From Mucilaginibacter agri (GTDB lineage: Bacteria; Bacteroidota; Bacteroidia; Sphingobacteriales; Sphingobacteriaceae): 64,000 nt of DNA. This document shows positions 35,679 through 44,227 of the stretch, in pieces. The stretch covers positions 186,001-250,000 of the forward strand of contig NZ_WWEO01000044.1 in the NCBI RefSeq assembly GCF_009928685.1, written 5' to 3'. The stretch's first letter is position 1; each line of letters opens with the position of its first letter. The position numbers and the translations under genes are program-made. The notes beneath the pieces are model-generated. The model ran no database searches. It was not told where the DNA came from and worked only from the letters and a program-made list of their open reading frames with translations.

Positions 35679-35727
35679 ATTAGCTCATTTAAGCTATTTT
35701 TAGGAGAACCGAGTTGCAATACCTTTG
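35679..35727 (+). promoter_or_regulatory. Operator-promoter C, ahead of the DUF4239 pair
   Basis: ATTAGCTCATTTAAGCTATT (35679-35698) is followed by TTT at the -33 place and by TACCTTTG (35720-35727), a perfect -7 box, again 23 bp after the core. TTGCAAT (35714-35720) and ATTGCAA (35729-35735) form an extra inverted repeat around the -7 box, unique to this site. Leader of about 170 nt to the DUF4239 gene. Confidence 0.8.
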
Positions 35728-35905
35728 CATTGCAAATATAACCCAGCAGCAGCTGTTGGGTATTTAGAGCCGACAAGTTCGGATCATAAGAGCGGGTGAT
35801 TCACCCATCAAAATCGGAATAAACTTTAGGAGATTTCAAACCGGAAGAGGCATGCGTTTTATTCGGAAAGGAACCCTCATGTCTTAATTTTAAAAATATT
35901 GTGCC

Positions 35906-36757
35906 ATGATTTTTTTCTATATCACATTATTCATTCTGCTTTCACAAGTTGGCTTATATGCTTTTAGTATTGTTGATCGGACAAAGAAATACCAGCGGAG
36001 CAATGAGGTTTTGGGTATCATGTTCGGCGCTATAAGCCTCATCTACTCTTTGGTATTGGCGTTTGTAATTATAGCCGTTTGGCAAAATTATGATGAACTG
36101 AATAAAACTATAGAAAATGAAACCGACAAGATCAACAGTATCATGGCACATACCGAAGCGCTCCCCGATAGCCTTAAGCTGCCCTTAAAAGCAACTTTAA
36201 GCACTTATTGTACCACGGTGATAGAACAGGAATGGAAGATGCAGAAAGTGGCCATCACTAATCAGCCCAGCGCAATACCCAACCTTAGGATGATGCTCCT
36301 CAAAATAAAACCAGCGGATAAGGTACAACAAGGTGTATTTACTATCATTGATGAAGACCTCAGCGCTATAAGTGATTTTAGACGCGACAGACTTAGCCAT
36401 AACCGGTCGCAAGTGCCGCCAATGGTATGGTTGATATTAGAGGCTGGAAGCGTTCTCCTGGTCATTTTCTCTTATTTCTTCAATGTTGAATCCATAAAGC
36501 TTAAAGGCATATACCTATTCTTTCTTACCAGTTTTATTGGCATGTGTATGTACCTGCTTTACACACTCGATCATCCCTTTAAAGGTAATTCGAGGGTTAG
36601 TTTTAGTCCTTATCAAAACATCCTGGTGGAATTGAGGAATTATTACCCTGCCCAGACTCCGGCAAGGTTATTTCCTGTGGACTTAGCTTCAACAAACACC
36701 AGCCTGGCCTATAAAAGCGCTGCCTATAGCAGCCGCAAGAAACACTATGATCATTAA
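35906..36757 (+). CDS. DUF4239 (bestrophin-like) membrane protein
   Basis: 283 residues. Two N-terminal hydrophobic segments (about 2-20 and 35-58, the second GAISLIYSLVLAFVIIAVWQNYD), a soluble helical region (about 65-165) and two C-terminal segments (about 170-187, 195-215). This is the DUF4239 layout, related to bestrophin-like channels. Conserved features seen: EVLGIMFG before TM2 and ENETDKINSI after it. Inner membrane; ion channel activity is a family inference. First gene after operator-promoter C; its 3' end lies within the start region of the next gene. Confidence 0.75.
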   Translation: MIFFYITLFILLSQVGLYAFSIVDRTKKYQRSNEVLGIMFGAISLIYSLVLAFVIIAVWQNYDELNKTIENETDKINSIMAHTEALPDSLKLPLKATLSTYCTTVIEQEWKMQKVAITNQPSAIPNLRMMLLKIKPADKVQQGVFTIIDEDLSAISDFRRDRLSHNRSQVPPMVWLILEAGSVLLVIFSYFFNVESIKLKGIYLFFLTSFIGMCMYLLYTLDHPFKGNSRVSFSPYQNILVELRNYYPAQTPARLFPVDLASTNTSLAYKSAAYSSRKKHYDH

Positions 36758-36770
36758 ATTATTTATTAAA

Positions 36771-37550
36771 ATGAAGAGCTTCTTTAACATCCTATTATTA
36801 TGCATCCTAAGCGTCTGCTTAACAAGTTGTAAAACAAATGGCGATTATGATTTTAAATGCGTTGCAGCTATCGCAATTATAATCACCATCTCCGTTCTGT
36901 TCCTGGTGTTGGCCCGGTACAGTAATATCCTCAGAGATCAGATCAGCAATTATGACGAATTTGATACCAATGCACAACTTTTGCAGCAGAACCGCAAGTG
37001 GAAAATTGCGAATAATACGGCACCATTTAGTTTAACCAAAGTGCAGTTTGGATTGTGGACCGTGATCATCTCTTCCGTATATATTTACCTCTCGCTCTTT
37101 AAAGGAGACTGTGCAGTTAGCGGGCCTAATCAAACCGCTTTGGTACTGATGGGCATTTTTGCCGGTAATGCCGTAGCGTCCGCCATAATTGATAAAAACG
37201 AAATAAATGATAACCGACCGCGTCACCAGAATTCACCTTCGGAAGGTTTTTTTATAGACATATTATCCGACAGTAGCGGTATCAGTCTTAATCGCTTTCA
37301 AAATTTTGTCTGGACTATAATTGCGATTGTAGTTTACTTATATAAAGTTTCGTTAATAAAAACCGGTTGCGAATTGCCGGAGTTAAGCGACACCTTATTA
37401 GCCCTTACCGGAATTAGCAGCGCCACGTACCTGATACTTAAAAGCAAGGAAAATGCCCCTCCCGTACAAAACGCGCCGGTAATTGATCAGAGTGTTATGA
37501 ATATAAAGCAAACAATACCAGATCAAAATCTGGCTAACAGTCCTCAATAA
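36771..37550 (+). CDS. Multi-pass membrane protein with internal duplication
   Basis: 259 residues from ATG 36771. An upstream ATG at 36747 overlaps the preceding stop by 11 nt and adds 8 residues; the chosen start gives a good signal/lipobox (ILSVCLTSC). About four further hydrophobic segments follow. Two segments are alike: FSLTKVQFGLWTVIISSVYIYL and ISLNRFQNFVWTIIAIVVYLYK share SLxxxQxxxWTxI, which points to a duplicated unit. Two Cys after each unit (KGDCAV, KTGCEL) also match. No known family recognised. Coupled to the DUF4239 gene, so the two probably act together in the envelope. Confidence 0.65.
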   Translation: MKSFFNILLLCILSVCLTSCKTNGDYDFKCVAAIAIIITISVLFLVLARYSNILRDQISNYDEFDTNAQLLQQNRKWKIANNTAPFSLTKVQFGLWTVIISSVYIYLSLFKGDCAVSGPNQTALVLMGIFAGNAVASAIIDKNEINDNRPRHQNSPSEGFFIDILSDSSGISLNRFQNFVWTIIAIVVYLYKVSLIKTGCELPELSDTLLALTGISSATYLILKSKENAPPVQNAPVIDQSVMNIKQTIPDQNLANSPQ

Positions 37551-37581
37551 ATGCTGCTGGTAATGTTAGGAAAACATAGCA

Positions 37582-37602
37582 ATGGTTGCCACTTGCAACC
37601 AT
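37582..37602 (+). other. Hairpin after the DUF4239 pair
   Basis: ATGGTTGC and GCAACCAT form a perfect 8-bp stem with a 5-nt loop, 32 bp after the stop. A T-run is lacking, so it is a possible RNA end-structure, not a clear intrinsic terminator. Confidence 0.5.
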
Positions 37603-37666
37603 GTATCCAAATAATTACAAAACCTTTTGCCTCATTAGCCTATTTTTACATCATTAATATACCCCT

Positions 37667-38044
37667 GTGAAAGCTAACAAACATATCATTAAACAATACG
37701 CTGTATTATCACTTTTGGTGATCTATCAGTTTATTACTTTGATGCATATAGCATACATGCCCCGGTATATAGAAGTTAGTTATAGTCACTCATCATCTGC
37801 TGTAGACTTCTTGCACAAAAATCACAGCGCAAGTGTACCGAGGGTGCAATTTCAACGTAGTTATAAACCCGATCAAAACATTTGCGAAAGCTTAATAGCG
37901 CCTACTAAAATTTTTTCCCTATTTTTTGCATTTGTTTTAACTGGCTTGTTAGCTCTTAGAACTTTAACACGAGACGGCCTGTCATCGTCCATTCAGCCAT
38001 TTTCTCAGTATTCCTATCTTAGGCTGAACACGCTTCGAATTTGA
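37667..38044 (+). CDS. Small hypothetical membrane protein (GTG start)
   Basis: 125 residues starting with GTG. Hydrophobic segments at about 12-30 (YAVLSLLVIYQFITLMHIAY) and 83-103 (IFSLFFAFVLTGLLALRTL) flank a Ser/His-rich periplasmic-like loop. No family recognised. It precedes the efflux operon on the same strand but an imperfect hairpin lies between, so it is probably separate. The positive charges after the last helix support inside-to-outside-to-inside topology. It may also be a non-conserved ORF. Confidence 0.45.
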   Translation: MKANKHIIKQYAVLSLLVIYQFITLMHIAYMPRYIEVSYSHSSSAVDFLHKNHSASVPRVQFQRSYKPDQNICESLIAPTKIFSLFFAFVLTGLLALRTLTRDGLSSSIQPFSQYSYLRLNTLRI

Positions 38045-38064
38045 TCTTTATTTTTTTCTCGAAT

Positions 38065-38102
38065 AATGGCTGAGGTTTCTGTTTTTTAGAAATTCCGCCA
38101 TT
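38065..38102 (+). terminator. Imperfect hairpin before the efflux operon
   Basis: AATGGC (38065-38070) pairs with GCCATT (38097-38102) and the inner GGTTTCT with AGAAATT-like sequence around a GTTTTTT loop. Likely ends transcription of the small upstream gene. The remaining 100 bp before the TolC start hold no recognised promoter. Confidence 0.4.
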
Positions 38103-38250
38103 CTATGCTTTACTAACAGTGCTTACGATCTCCGTATCCGCAAGCCCGTTTCCGTTGAGCTATCAGAAAATATTTCACCGCTTTTCTCGAAAAATTAATT
38201 AAATGGTTATCAAACGTCATTTAGTAAAACATAAATCAATCTGTTTTGCA

Positions 38251-39720
38251 ATGAAGCGCTCGTACATTAATACTTACGGCTTAAAATTACTCCTATTCGC
38301 AGGGTTGCTTTCTTTATCCTTTAATGCATTAGCACAAAATGATAAGAAGAAGCAATTTCCAGTGCCCGAGGACATCCCCGACACCAGTAAGGTCGGATTT
38401 CCGTTAATGCCCAATACAGAAGGTAAAAACGGGGGCCAATACTTTACGTTAAAACAATGTATCGATTATGCGCTCACCCATCAACCAGGGTTAAATAAAG
38501 CTATTATCAACCAGGATATTGCGCACACAACTAATTCTATAAATCTGGCGGCGTGGTTGCCGCAGGTTAATGCCAATGGCAACTTTATCCACTACCTAAA
38601 GCAGTCAAACACCAATATATCAACCGGAACAGGAACTAGTACCGGAACTGGGAGTACGGGCAACACCGGCAGTACCAGCAACGTACGCAGCAGTTACGCC
38701 AATACCTTTATTCCAGAACTGGCAGTATCACAAGCTATTGTAAGTCCCGATCTGTTATATGCGGCTAAAAGCGCCCCTTTATTGGTAAAGCAAGCCCAAC
38801 AGGTAACAGACAGCACTAAAATTTACCTTATTTCGGCGGTTAGTAAGTCGTTTTATAATGTCTTGCTAACCCTGCAGCAGATTAATGTTTTAAAAGAAGA
38901 CACCGCCCGGCTCGGCAAAAACGTACGCGATACCTATCACCAATATAAAGGCGGGATTGTTGACGAAACCGATTATCTGCAAGCAACTATTACGCTCAAC
39001 AATTCTGTTACGCAATTAAAGCAGGCCAACGAGAACGTGATACCCCAATACGCAGCACTAAAGCAATTAATGGGTTTTGAACCGGGTAAAGATTTTAACG
39101 TAAGTATTGACACGGCGCAAATGATGGCCGATATCCAGATAGATACAACACGTCAGTTACTGTACGAAAAGCGAATTGAGTATCAACAAATCCAAACCCG
39201 TAAGGATTTGCAATCGCAGCTTACCAATTATTATAAATACGCCTTTTTGCCCACCGTATCGGGCTTTTTTAACTACAGTCAGCAGTTCGCAAATAATAGT
39301 TTTCCTAACCTGCTATCGCAATCTTACACAAGTTCGCTGGTTGGTTTAACCCTTAGCATTCCCATATTTACTGGATTTGCGCGCCTACATAATGTACATA
39401 AAGCGCAACTACAAGAGAAGCTGATTCAATGGGACGAGGTCGACCTTAAATCGCAATTGTATAAAGAATATACAACCGGTCTGGCTGGTTACAAAAGCAA
39501 CCTGTTTAGCTTCAACGTGCAACGTAAAAATGTGGCTATGGCCCGGCGCGTATATTTTGTAGTAAACCTGCAATACAAACAAGGTATTGTAGCGTACCTC
39601 AATGTAATCACGGCCGAATCGAACCTCATAACTGCAGAAATTAATTATACCAATTCGCTTTTCAACCTGCTCTCGAGCAAGATAGACCTGGAAAAAGCGA
39701 TGGGAGATATTACCTATTAA
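38251..39720 (+). CDS. TolC family outer membrane efflux protein
   Basis: 489 residues from MKRSYINTYG (38251), which puts the signal peptide (LLLFAGLLSLSFNALAQ) at the N-terminus; an ATG at 38203 would add 16 residues. Two OEP repeats with long coiled helices: FTLKQCIDYALTHQPGLNKA (first) and LPTVSGFFNYSQQF... (second). A Thr/Gly/Ser tract (about 125-145; TGTGTSTGTGSTG) sits in the first extracellular-like region. Forms the outer-membrane channel of the RND pump encoded by the following three genes, 18 bp downstream. Confidence 0.93.
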   Translation: MKRSYINTYGLKLLLFAGLLSLSFNALAQNDKKKQFPVPEDIPDTSKVGFPLMPNTEGKNGGQYFTLKQCIDYALTHQPGLNKAIINQDIAHTTNSINLAAWLPQVNANGNFIHYLKQSNTNISTGTGTSTGTGSTGNTGSTSNVRSSYANTFIPELAVSQAIVSPDLLYAAKSAPLLVKQAQQVTDSTKIYLISAVSKSFYNVLLTLQQINVLKEDTARLGKNVRDTYHQYKGGIVDETDYLQATITLNNSVTQLKQANENVIPQYAALKQLMGFEPGKDFNVSIDTAQMMADIQIDTTRQLLYEKRIEYQQIQTRKDLQSQLTNYYKYAFLPTVSGFFNYSQQFANNSFPNLLSQSYTSSLVGLTLSIPIFTGFARLHNVHKAQLQEKLIQWDEVDLKSQLYKEYTTGLAGYKSNLFSFNVQRKNVAMARRVYFVVNLQYKQGIVAYLNVITAESNLITAEINYTNSLFNLLSSKIDLEKAMGDITY

Positions 39721-39738
39721 TCTTAAAAATCAAACTCA

Positions 39739-40923
39739 ATGAAGCGCGTATTTTTAAATGCCATTTGTATAAGTATTTTAACCCTGGCTGCTTGCAAGAA
39801 GAAGGAGCCGCCTGTAAATACCGAAGTACCTGTTAACCTATATAAGGTAAAAGCCCGCAAGGTTTTATATTACGACCAGTACCCCTCTACAACAGCAGCC
39901 TTGAGCCAGGTTAGCCTGCTTCCGCAAGTGCAGGGTGCTATAACCGGTATATTCTTCACCGAGGGAACTCACGTTAAGAAAGGTCAGAAACTATACGAAA
40001 TTGATAGAAGGATCTACCAGGACACCTATGATGCAGCGGTTGCAAACCGTAAGGTTGCTGAAGGTACGCTGGCACAATCGCAACAAGATGCCGACCGATA
40101 CGAGTACCTCAACAAATATAACGCGGTTGCCAAGCAACTTTATGACCATGCGGTTATTACGCTGCAAAACTCAAAAAGCCAAGTACAATCTGCCGATCAG
40201 GCGGTAAAAACGGCCAAGACCAATTTAGCATACGCTGAAGTATACGCGCCGTTTGATGGCACAATTGGCTTTAGCCAGGTTAAATTAGGCAACGTAGTTT
40301 CTGCGGGTACTACCGTATTAAATACCATCTCTACCGATGATCCGATGGCTGTTGATTTTGTGATTAACGAAAAGCAATTGCCAAAATTCGAGCGCTTCCA
40401 ACAACAAAAACATGCACCTACAGATTCGTTGTTCACCATTTTACTGGCCGATAATTCCCTTTATCCTATCAACGGCAAAATATCAGTTATAGACCGTGCG
40501 GTTAATTCACAAACCGGTGCTATCACCGTGAGATTGGTTTTTCCAAATCCGAAAGGAATGCTGAGAGTAGGTATGAGCTGCGTGGTGCGAGTGCATAATC
40601 AGGAACCGGGCCCGCAAATAGTTGTGCCGGGCAAGGCTGTGGTTGAGCAAATGGGCGAATACTTTGTATACACGGCAAAAGATAGCCTCATGAATAACCC
40701 TAAAGCAGGTGCTGATTCTGTAAAAAATAAGATCAAAAAATTGGTAGCCATCCAAAAAAAGGTACAAGTGGGCGAAACCGTTGGTGCTAATATGATTATC
40801 AAGAGCGGCATAGAAGATGGTGAACGCGTAATTGTTGATGGCGTACAATTATTGCACGACGGATCGAAAATTACAACGGCCAATAAAATGGGACCATCAG
40901 CTGGTGGTAAAGGCGCACGTTAA
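39739..40923 (+). CDS. RND efflux periplasmic adaptor (membrane fusion protein)
   Basis: 394 residues, a lipoprotein (lipobox TLAAC) anchored to the inner membrane. Order: barrel-sandwich/lipoyl half (SLLPQVQGAITGIFFTEGTHVKKGQKLYEI in two pieces around the hairpin), alpha-helical hairpin (about 95-160), second lipoyl half (YAEVYAPFDGTIGFSQVKLG), beta-barrel and membrane-proximal domains. Links TolC to the RND permeases. Typical HAE1/AcrA-type length. Confidence 0.93.
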   Translation: MKRVFLNAICISILTLAACKKKEPPVNTEVPVNLYKVKARKVLYYDQYPSTTAALSQVSLLPQVQGAITGIFFTEGTHVKKGQKLYEIDRRIYQDTYDAAVANRKVAEGTLAQSQQDADRYEYLNKYNAVAKQLYDHAVITLQNSKSQVQSADQAVKTAKTNLAYAEVYAPFDGTIGFSQVKLGNVVSAGTTVLNTISTDDPMAVDFVINEKQLPKFERFQQQKHAPTDSLFTILLADNSLYPINGKISVIDRAVNSQTGAITVRLVFPNPKGMLRVGMSCVVRVHNQEPGPQIVVPGKAVVEQMGEYFVYTAKDSLMNNPKAGADSVKNKIKKLVAIQKKVQVGETVGANMIIKSGIEDGERVIVDGVQLLHDGSKITTANKMGPSAGGKGAR

Positions 40924-40970
40924 AAGTGCCGTAAATGAATGACTTCTAAAATTTTAGACGAAGATATTGT

Positions 40971-43900
40971 ATGATTGCTAATACCTTTATTAAAAGACCT
41001 GTAACAGCCATAGTTATATCTATTGTGCTGATTATCACCGGTACGGTAAGCATACTCCTGTTACCTATAGACCAATACCCCGATATTACCCCTCCTATTG
41101 TGCAGGTAAATGGCCAGTTTACAGGTGCAGATGCACAAACAGTAGAGCAAACCGTTGCCACGCCAATTGAAGAGCAGGTAAACGGCACACCTGGCATGGA
41201 ATACATGCAAAGCAATAACACCAACAACGGGCAAATGAGCATGAACGTAACCTTTAAAATGGGTACCGACATTGACGTTGCCGCGCTGGATGTACAAAAT
41301 AGGGTGAGTATTGCTACCCCATTATTGCCTTCCGTAGTAAGCAGACTTGGCCTAACCGTACGGGCAGTGAATCCAAGTATGCTAATGATGGTGGCTATTT
41401 ACGCACCTAAGGGTTCACATAACATTACTTTTTTAGACAACTACACCAACATATTTATTCAGGATGCATTGTTGCGCGTACCTGGTGTAGGTAGCATCAA
41501 CCGTTTTACCGACGACTTTAGTATGCGCATCTGGATGAATCCCGAGAAGATGGCTGCTTATAGCCTAACGCCTCAGGATGTAATCACTGCGCTTAATGCG
41601 CAAAATGTGCAGGTGGCTGCTGGTACCGCGGGCGTGCCGCCTCAGGCATCAACCCAAACTTACGAGCTGGGTATTTTGGTTAACGGTAGGTTAAGTAAGG
41701 TCTCGGAGTTTGAAAAAGTTATTGTAAAAACCATACCGGTAACCGGTCAACTGGTTTATCTAAAAGATGTTGCGCGTGTTGAGTTGGGTAAATTCACCTT
41801 CTCGAGCAACTCTTATGTTGATGGACACAAAGCATCCTACCTTCAGATTTATCAGGCACCGGGTAGCAATGCCTTGGAAACAGCCAATGGTGTTTACGCA
41901 GCGCTGGCTAAACTCAAAACCAACTTTCCTTCGGATGTTGCTTATAGCGTTCCCTTCGAATCGGTTACCGTGGTTAAGGTTTCCATGGAAGATGTGGTGG
42001 TTACCCTATTAAAAACACTGGGACTGGTTGCTATCGTGGTATTTGTTTTCCTGCAAAACTGGCGCTCTACGCTGATCCCGGTTTTGGCCATCCCGGTATC
42101 TATTTTCGGTACTTTTTGCTTCTTTATTCCGCTTGGCTTTACCATCAATACCTTAACTATGTTCGGGTTTGTGCTGGCAATCGGTATTGTGGTAGATGAT
42201 GCCATTATCGTGGTCGAGGCCGTGCAGCATTATATCGATAACGAAAAAATGTCGGCAAAAGAGGCTACCTATCAGGCTATGAAAGATATTTCGGCACCGG
42301 TTATTGCTATTGCGCTCATACTGGCTGCCGTGTTTGTTCCGGTCGGATTTATCCCGGGTATTGTTGGCAGGCTATACCAGCAGTTTGCAATTACCATCGC
42401 TATTTCGGTAATGATCTCGGCATTTATCGCGCTTTCGTTAACACCAGCCTTGTGTACGCTATTACTGAAACCTTCGCACATCGATGAAAACGCTAAAGGC
42501 CTCAACAAATGGTTTTATAAGTTTAATAGTTGGTTTCAACGTATTACAGATGGCTATACCGAAGGGGTAAGAAAAAGCATTAAAGCCTCTCGTTTAATCG
42601 TAATTCTGCTAGTATGTATCTGTGCGGCCGCTTACTTCTTATTCCAGCATAAACCATCTGGTTTTATTCCATCTGAAGATGATGGGAACCTGTATGTTAC
42701 GTTTCAATTACCGCCTGCATCGTCAACAGCCAGATCGGGTGAGGTAATGGCTAAATTAATGAAGGTTATCGGATCGACACCGGGTGTAGCGCATTACGCA
42801 GCATTATCCGGTCTGAACGTGGTAACCAATGCCAGTAACTCCAACAACGGTACTATTTATTGCCAACTTGCGCCATGGGACGAGCGAAGTAAATCTACCG
42901 AACAAGTTCCAGGCATTATTGGCGAAATGCAAAAGCGAATTTCTGATGCCGGTATAAAAGATGCCAATGTGGAGGTTATACAACCTTCGCCATTACCGGG
43001 TATTGGTACAACGGTGGGTTTCAGCATGCAAATTGAGCAACGGAGCACTACCGATAACCTGCAGGATTTTGAAAAGGTGGTAAAGAAATTTGTCGCCGAA
43101 GCCAATAAAAATCCTGCTATATCAAAGGCCTTTACGTTCTATTCTTCACACACACCAAATTACAGCCTTACCGTTGACAGAGAAAAATGCGAAAAGCTAG
43201 GTGTTAACGTAGCCGATGTTTTCACCACCATACAGGCTTACATGGGCAGTTTATACATTAACGACTTTACTACCTATAACCGAACCTTCCACGTAGTCGT
43301 TCAAGCAGATACCGCTTACCGCAAAGTGATAGCCAATATGGATAAGTATTATGTGCGCAACCAGGCCGGCGAAATGGTACCCCTAGGTACCCTAATGAGC
43401 TATAAACCTGTTGATGCGCCGCCACTGATCTCGCATTTCAATATTTTCCGTACTGCCGAAATTGATGGCTCGGCCGCAGATGGCTATAGTAGCAGCGAAG
43501 CTATTGCTGCTATACAGGAACTTGCCAAAAAAACATTGCCGGAAGGTTACGACTATGAATTTTCGGGGCTCAGCTACGAGGAAATAAAGGCGGGGTCTAC
43601 CACTGTTTATATCTTCATTTTCTCCATCACTTTTGTATTTCTGTTTCTTGCTGCGTTGTACGAAAGTTGGTCTGTACCATTTTCGGTACTGTTAGCAGTG
43701 CCAATTGGCGCAATGGGTGCTATTCTGGCGTTGGTGCTGGTGCCGAGTTTAACCAATAATATTTACGCCCAGATTGGTCTGATTACACTGATTGGTCTGG
43801 CGGCCAAAAACGCCATCCTGATTGTGGAGTTTGCCAAAGTGAGAGTTGATATGGGCGAAGAACTTATCCAATCTACATTGGAAGCTGTGAGTTTACGCTT

Positions 43901-44225
43901 ACGTCCAATCATCATGACTTCACTTGCCTTTGTTTTAGGGGTACTGCCATTGGTGTTGGCTACGGGCGCGGGTGCGGTTGCTCGCCGAACTATCGGTTAC
44001 ACCGTTTTAGGTGGGATGATCGCCGCTTCAACTCTCGCGATATTTATTGTGCCGGTGCTATTTGTGCTTATTACCCGCTTCTCCTACGGCAAGGAGAAAC
44101 TCGAATACTTACAAGCGCACAAGGAAGACCTGAAAGAAAAAGCGAAGAAAGTTGAGGCGCAAAACATTGACCCTGAACTGGAATATGAGATTGAAAAATC
44201 ACGTGGTTTAAATAAAGCTGATTAA
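40971..44225 (+). CDS. RND multidrug efflux permease (HAE1 type), first copy
   Basis: 1084 residues, 12 predicted TM helices with two large periplasmic loops. Begins IANTFIKRPVTAIVISIVL as HAE1 proteins do. Proton-relay residues are present: GIVVDDAIIVVEAV (Asp-Asp, TM4) and GLAAKNAILIVEFA (Lys, TM10). Uses the proton gradient to export hydrophobic or amphiphilic compounds through the adaptor and TolC. A charged C-terminal tail of about 45 residues ends in the cytoplasm. Two nt separate its stop from the next start. Confidence 0.95.
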   Translation: MIANTFIKRPVTAIVISIVLIITGTVSILLLPIDQYPDITPPIVQVNGQFTGADAQTVEQTVATPIEEQVNGTPGMEYMQSNNTNNGQMSMNVTFKMGTDIDVAALDVQNRVSIATPLLPSVVSRLGLTVRAVNPSMLMMVAIYAPKGSHNITFLDNYTNIFIQDALLRVPGVGSINRFTDDFSMRIWMNPEKMAAYSLTPQDVITALNAQNVQVAAGTAGVPPQASTQTYELGILVNGRLSKVSEFEKVIVKTIPVTGQLVYLKDVARVELGKFTFSSNSYVDGHKASYLQIYQAPGSNALETANGVYAALAKLKTNFPSDVAYSVPFESVTVVKVSMEDVVVTLLKTLGLVAIVVFVFLQNWRSTLIPVLAIPVSIFGTFCFFIPLGFTINTLTMFGFVLAIGIVVDDAIIVVEAVQHYIDNEKMSAKEATYQAMKDISAPVIAIALILAAVFVPVGFIPGIVGRLYQQFAITIAISVMISAFIALSLTPALCTLLLKPSHIDENAKGLNKWFYKFNSWFQRITDGYTEGVRKSIKASRLIVILLVCICAAAYFLFQHKPSGFIPSEDDGNLYVTFQLPPASSTARSGEVMAKLMKVIGSTPGVAHYAALSGLNVVTNASNSNNGTIYCQLAPWDERSKSTEQVPGIIGEMQKRISDAGIKDANVEVIQPSPLPGIGTTVGFSMQIEQRSTTDNLQDFEKVVKKFVAEANKNPAISKAFTFYSSHTPNYSLTVDREKCEKLGVNVADVFTTIQAYMGSLYINDFTTYNRTFHVVVQADTAYRKVIANMDKYYVRNQAGEMVPLGTLMSYKPVDAPPLISHFNIFRTAEIDGSAADGYSSSEAIAAIQELAKKTLPEGYDYEFSGLSYEEIKAGSTTVYIFIFSITFVFLFLAALYESWSVPFSVLLAVPIGAMGAILALVLVPSLTNNIYAQIGLITLIGLAAKNAILIVEFAKVRVDMGEELIQSTLEAVSLRLRPIIMTSLAFVLGVLPLVLATGAGAVARRTIGYTVLGGMIAASTLAIFIVPVLFVLITRFSYGKEKLEYLQAHKEDLKEKAKKVEAQNIDPELEYEIEKSRGLNKAD

Positions 44226-44227
44226 AA

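Noticed and set aside
37636..37651. Possible fourth operator (TAGCCTATTTTTACAT)
   Set aside because: The left half agrees but the right half-site GCTA is lost and no -7 box lies 23 bp downstream.
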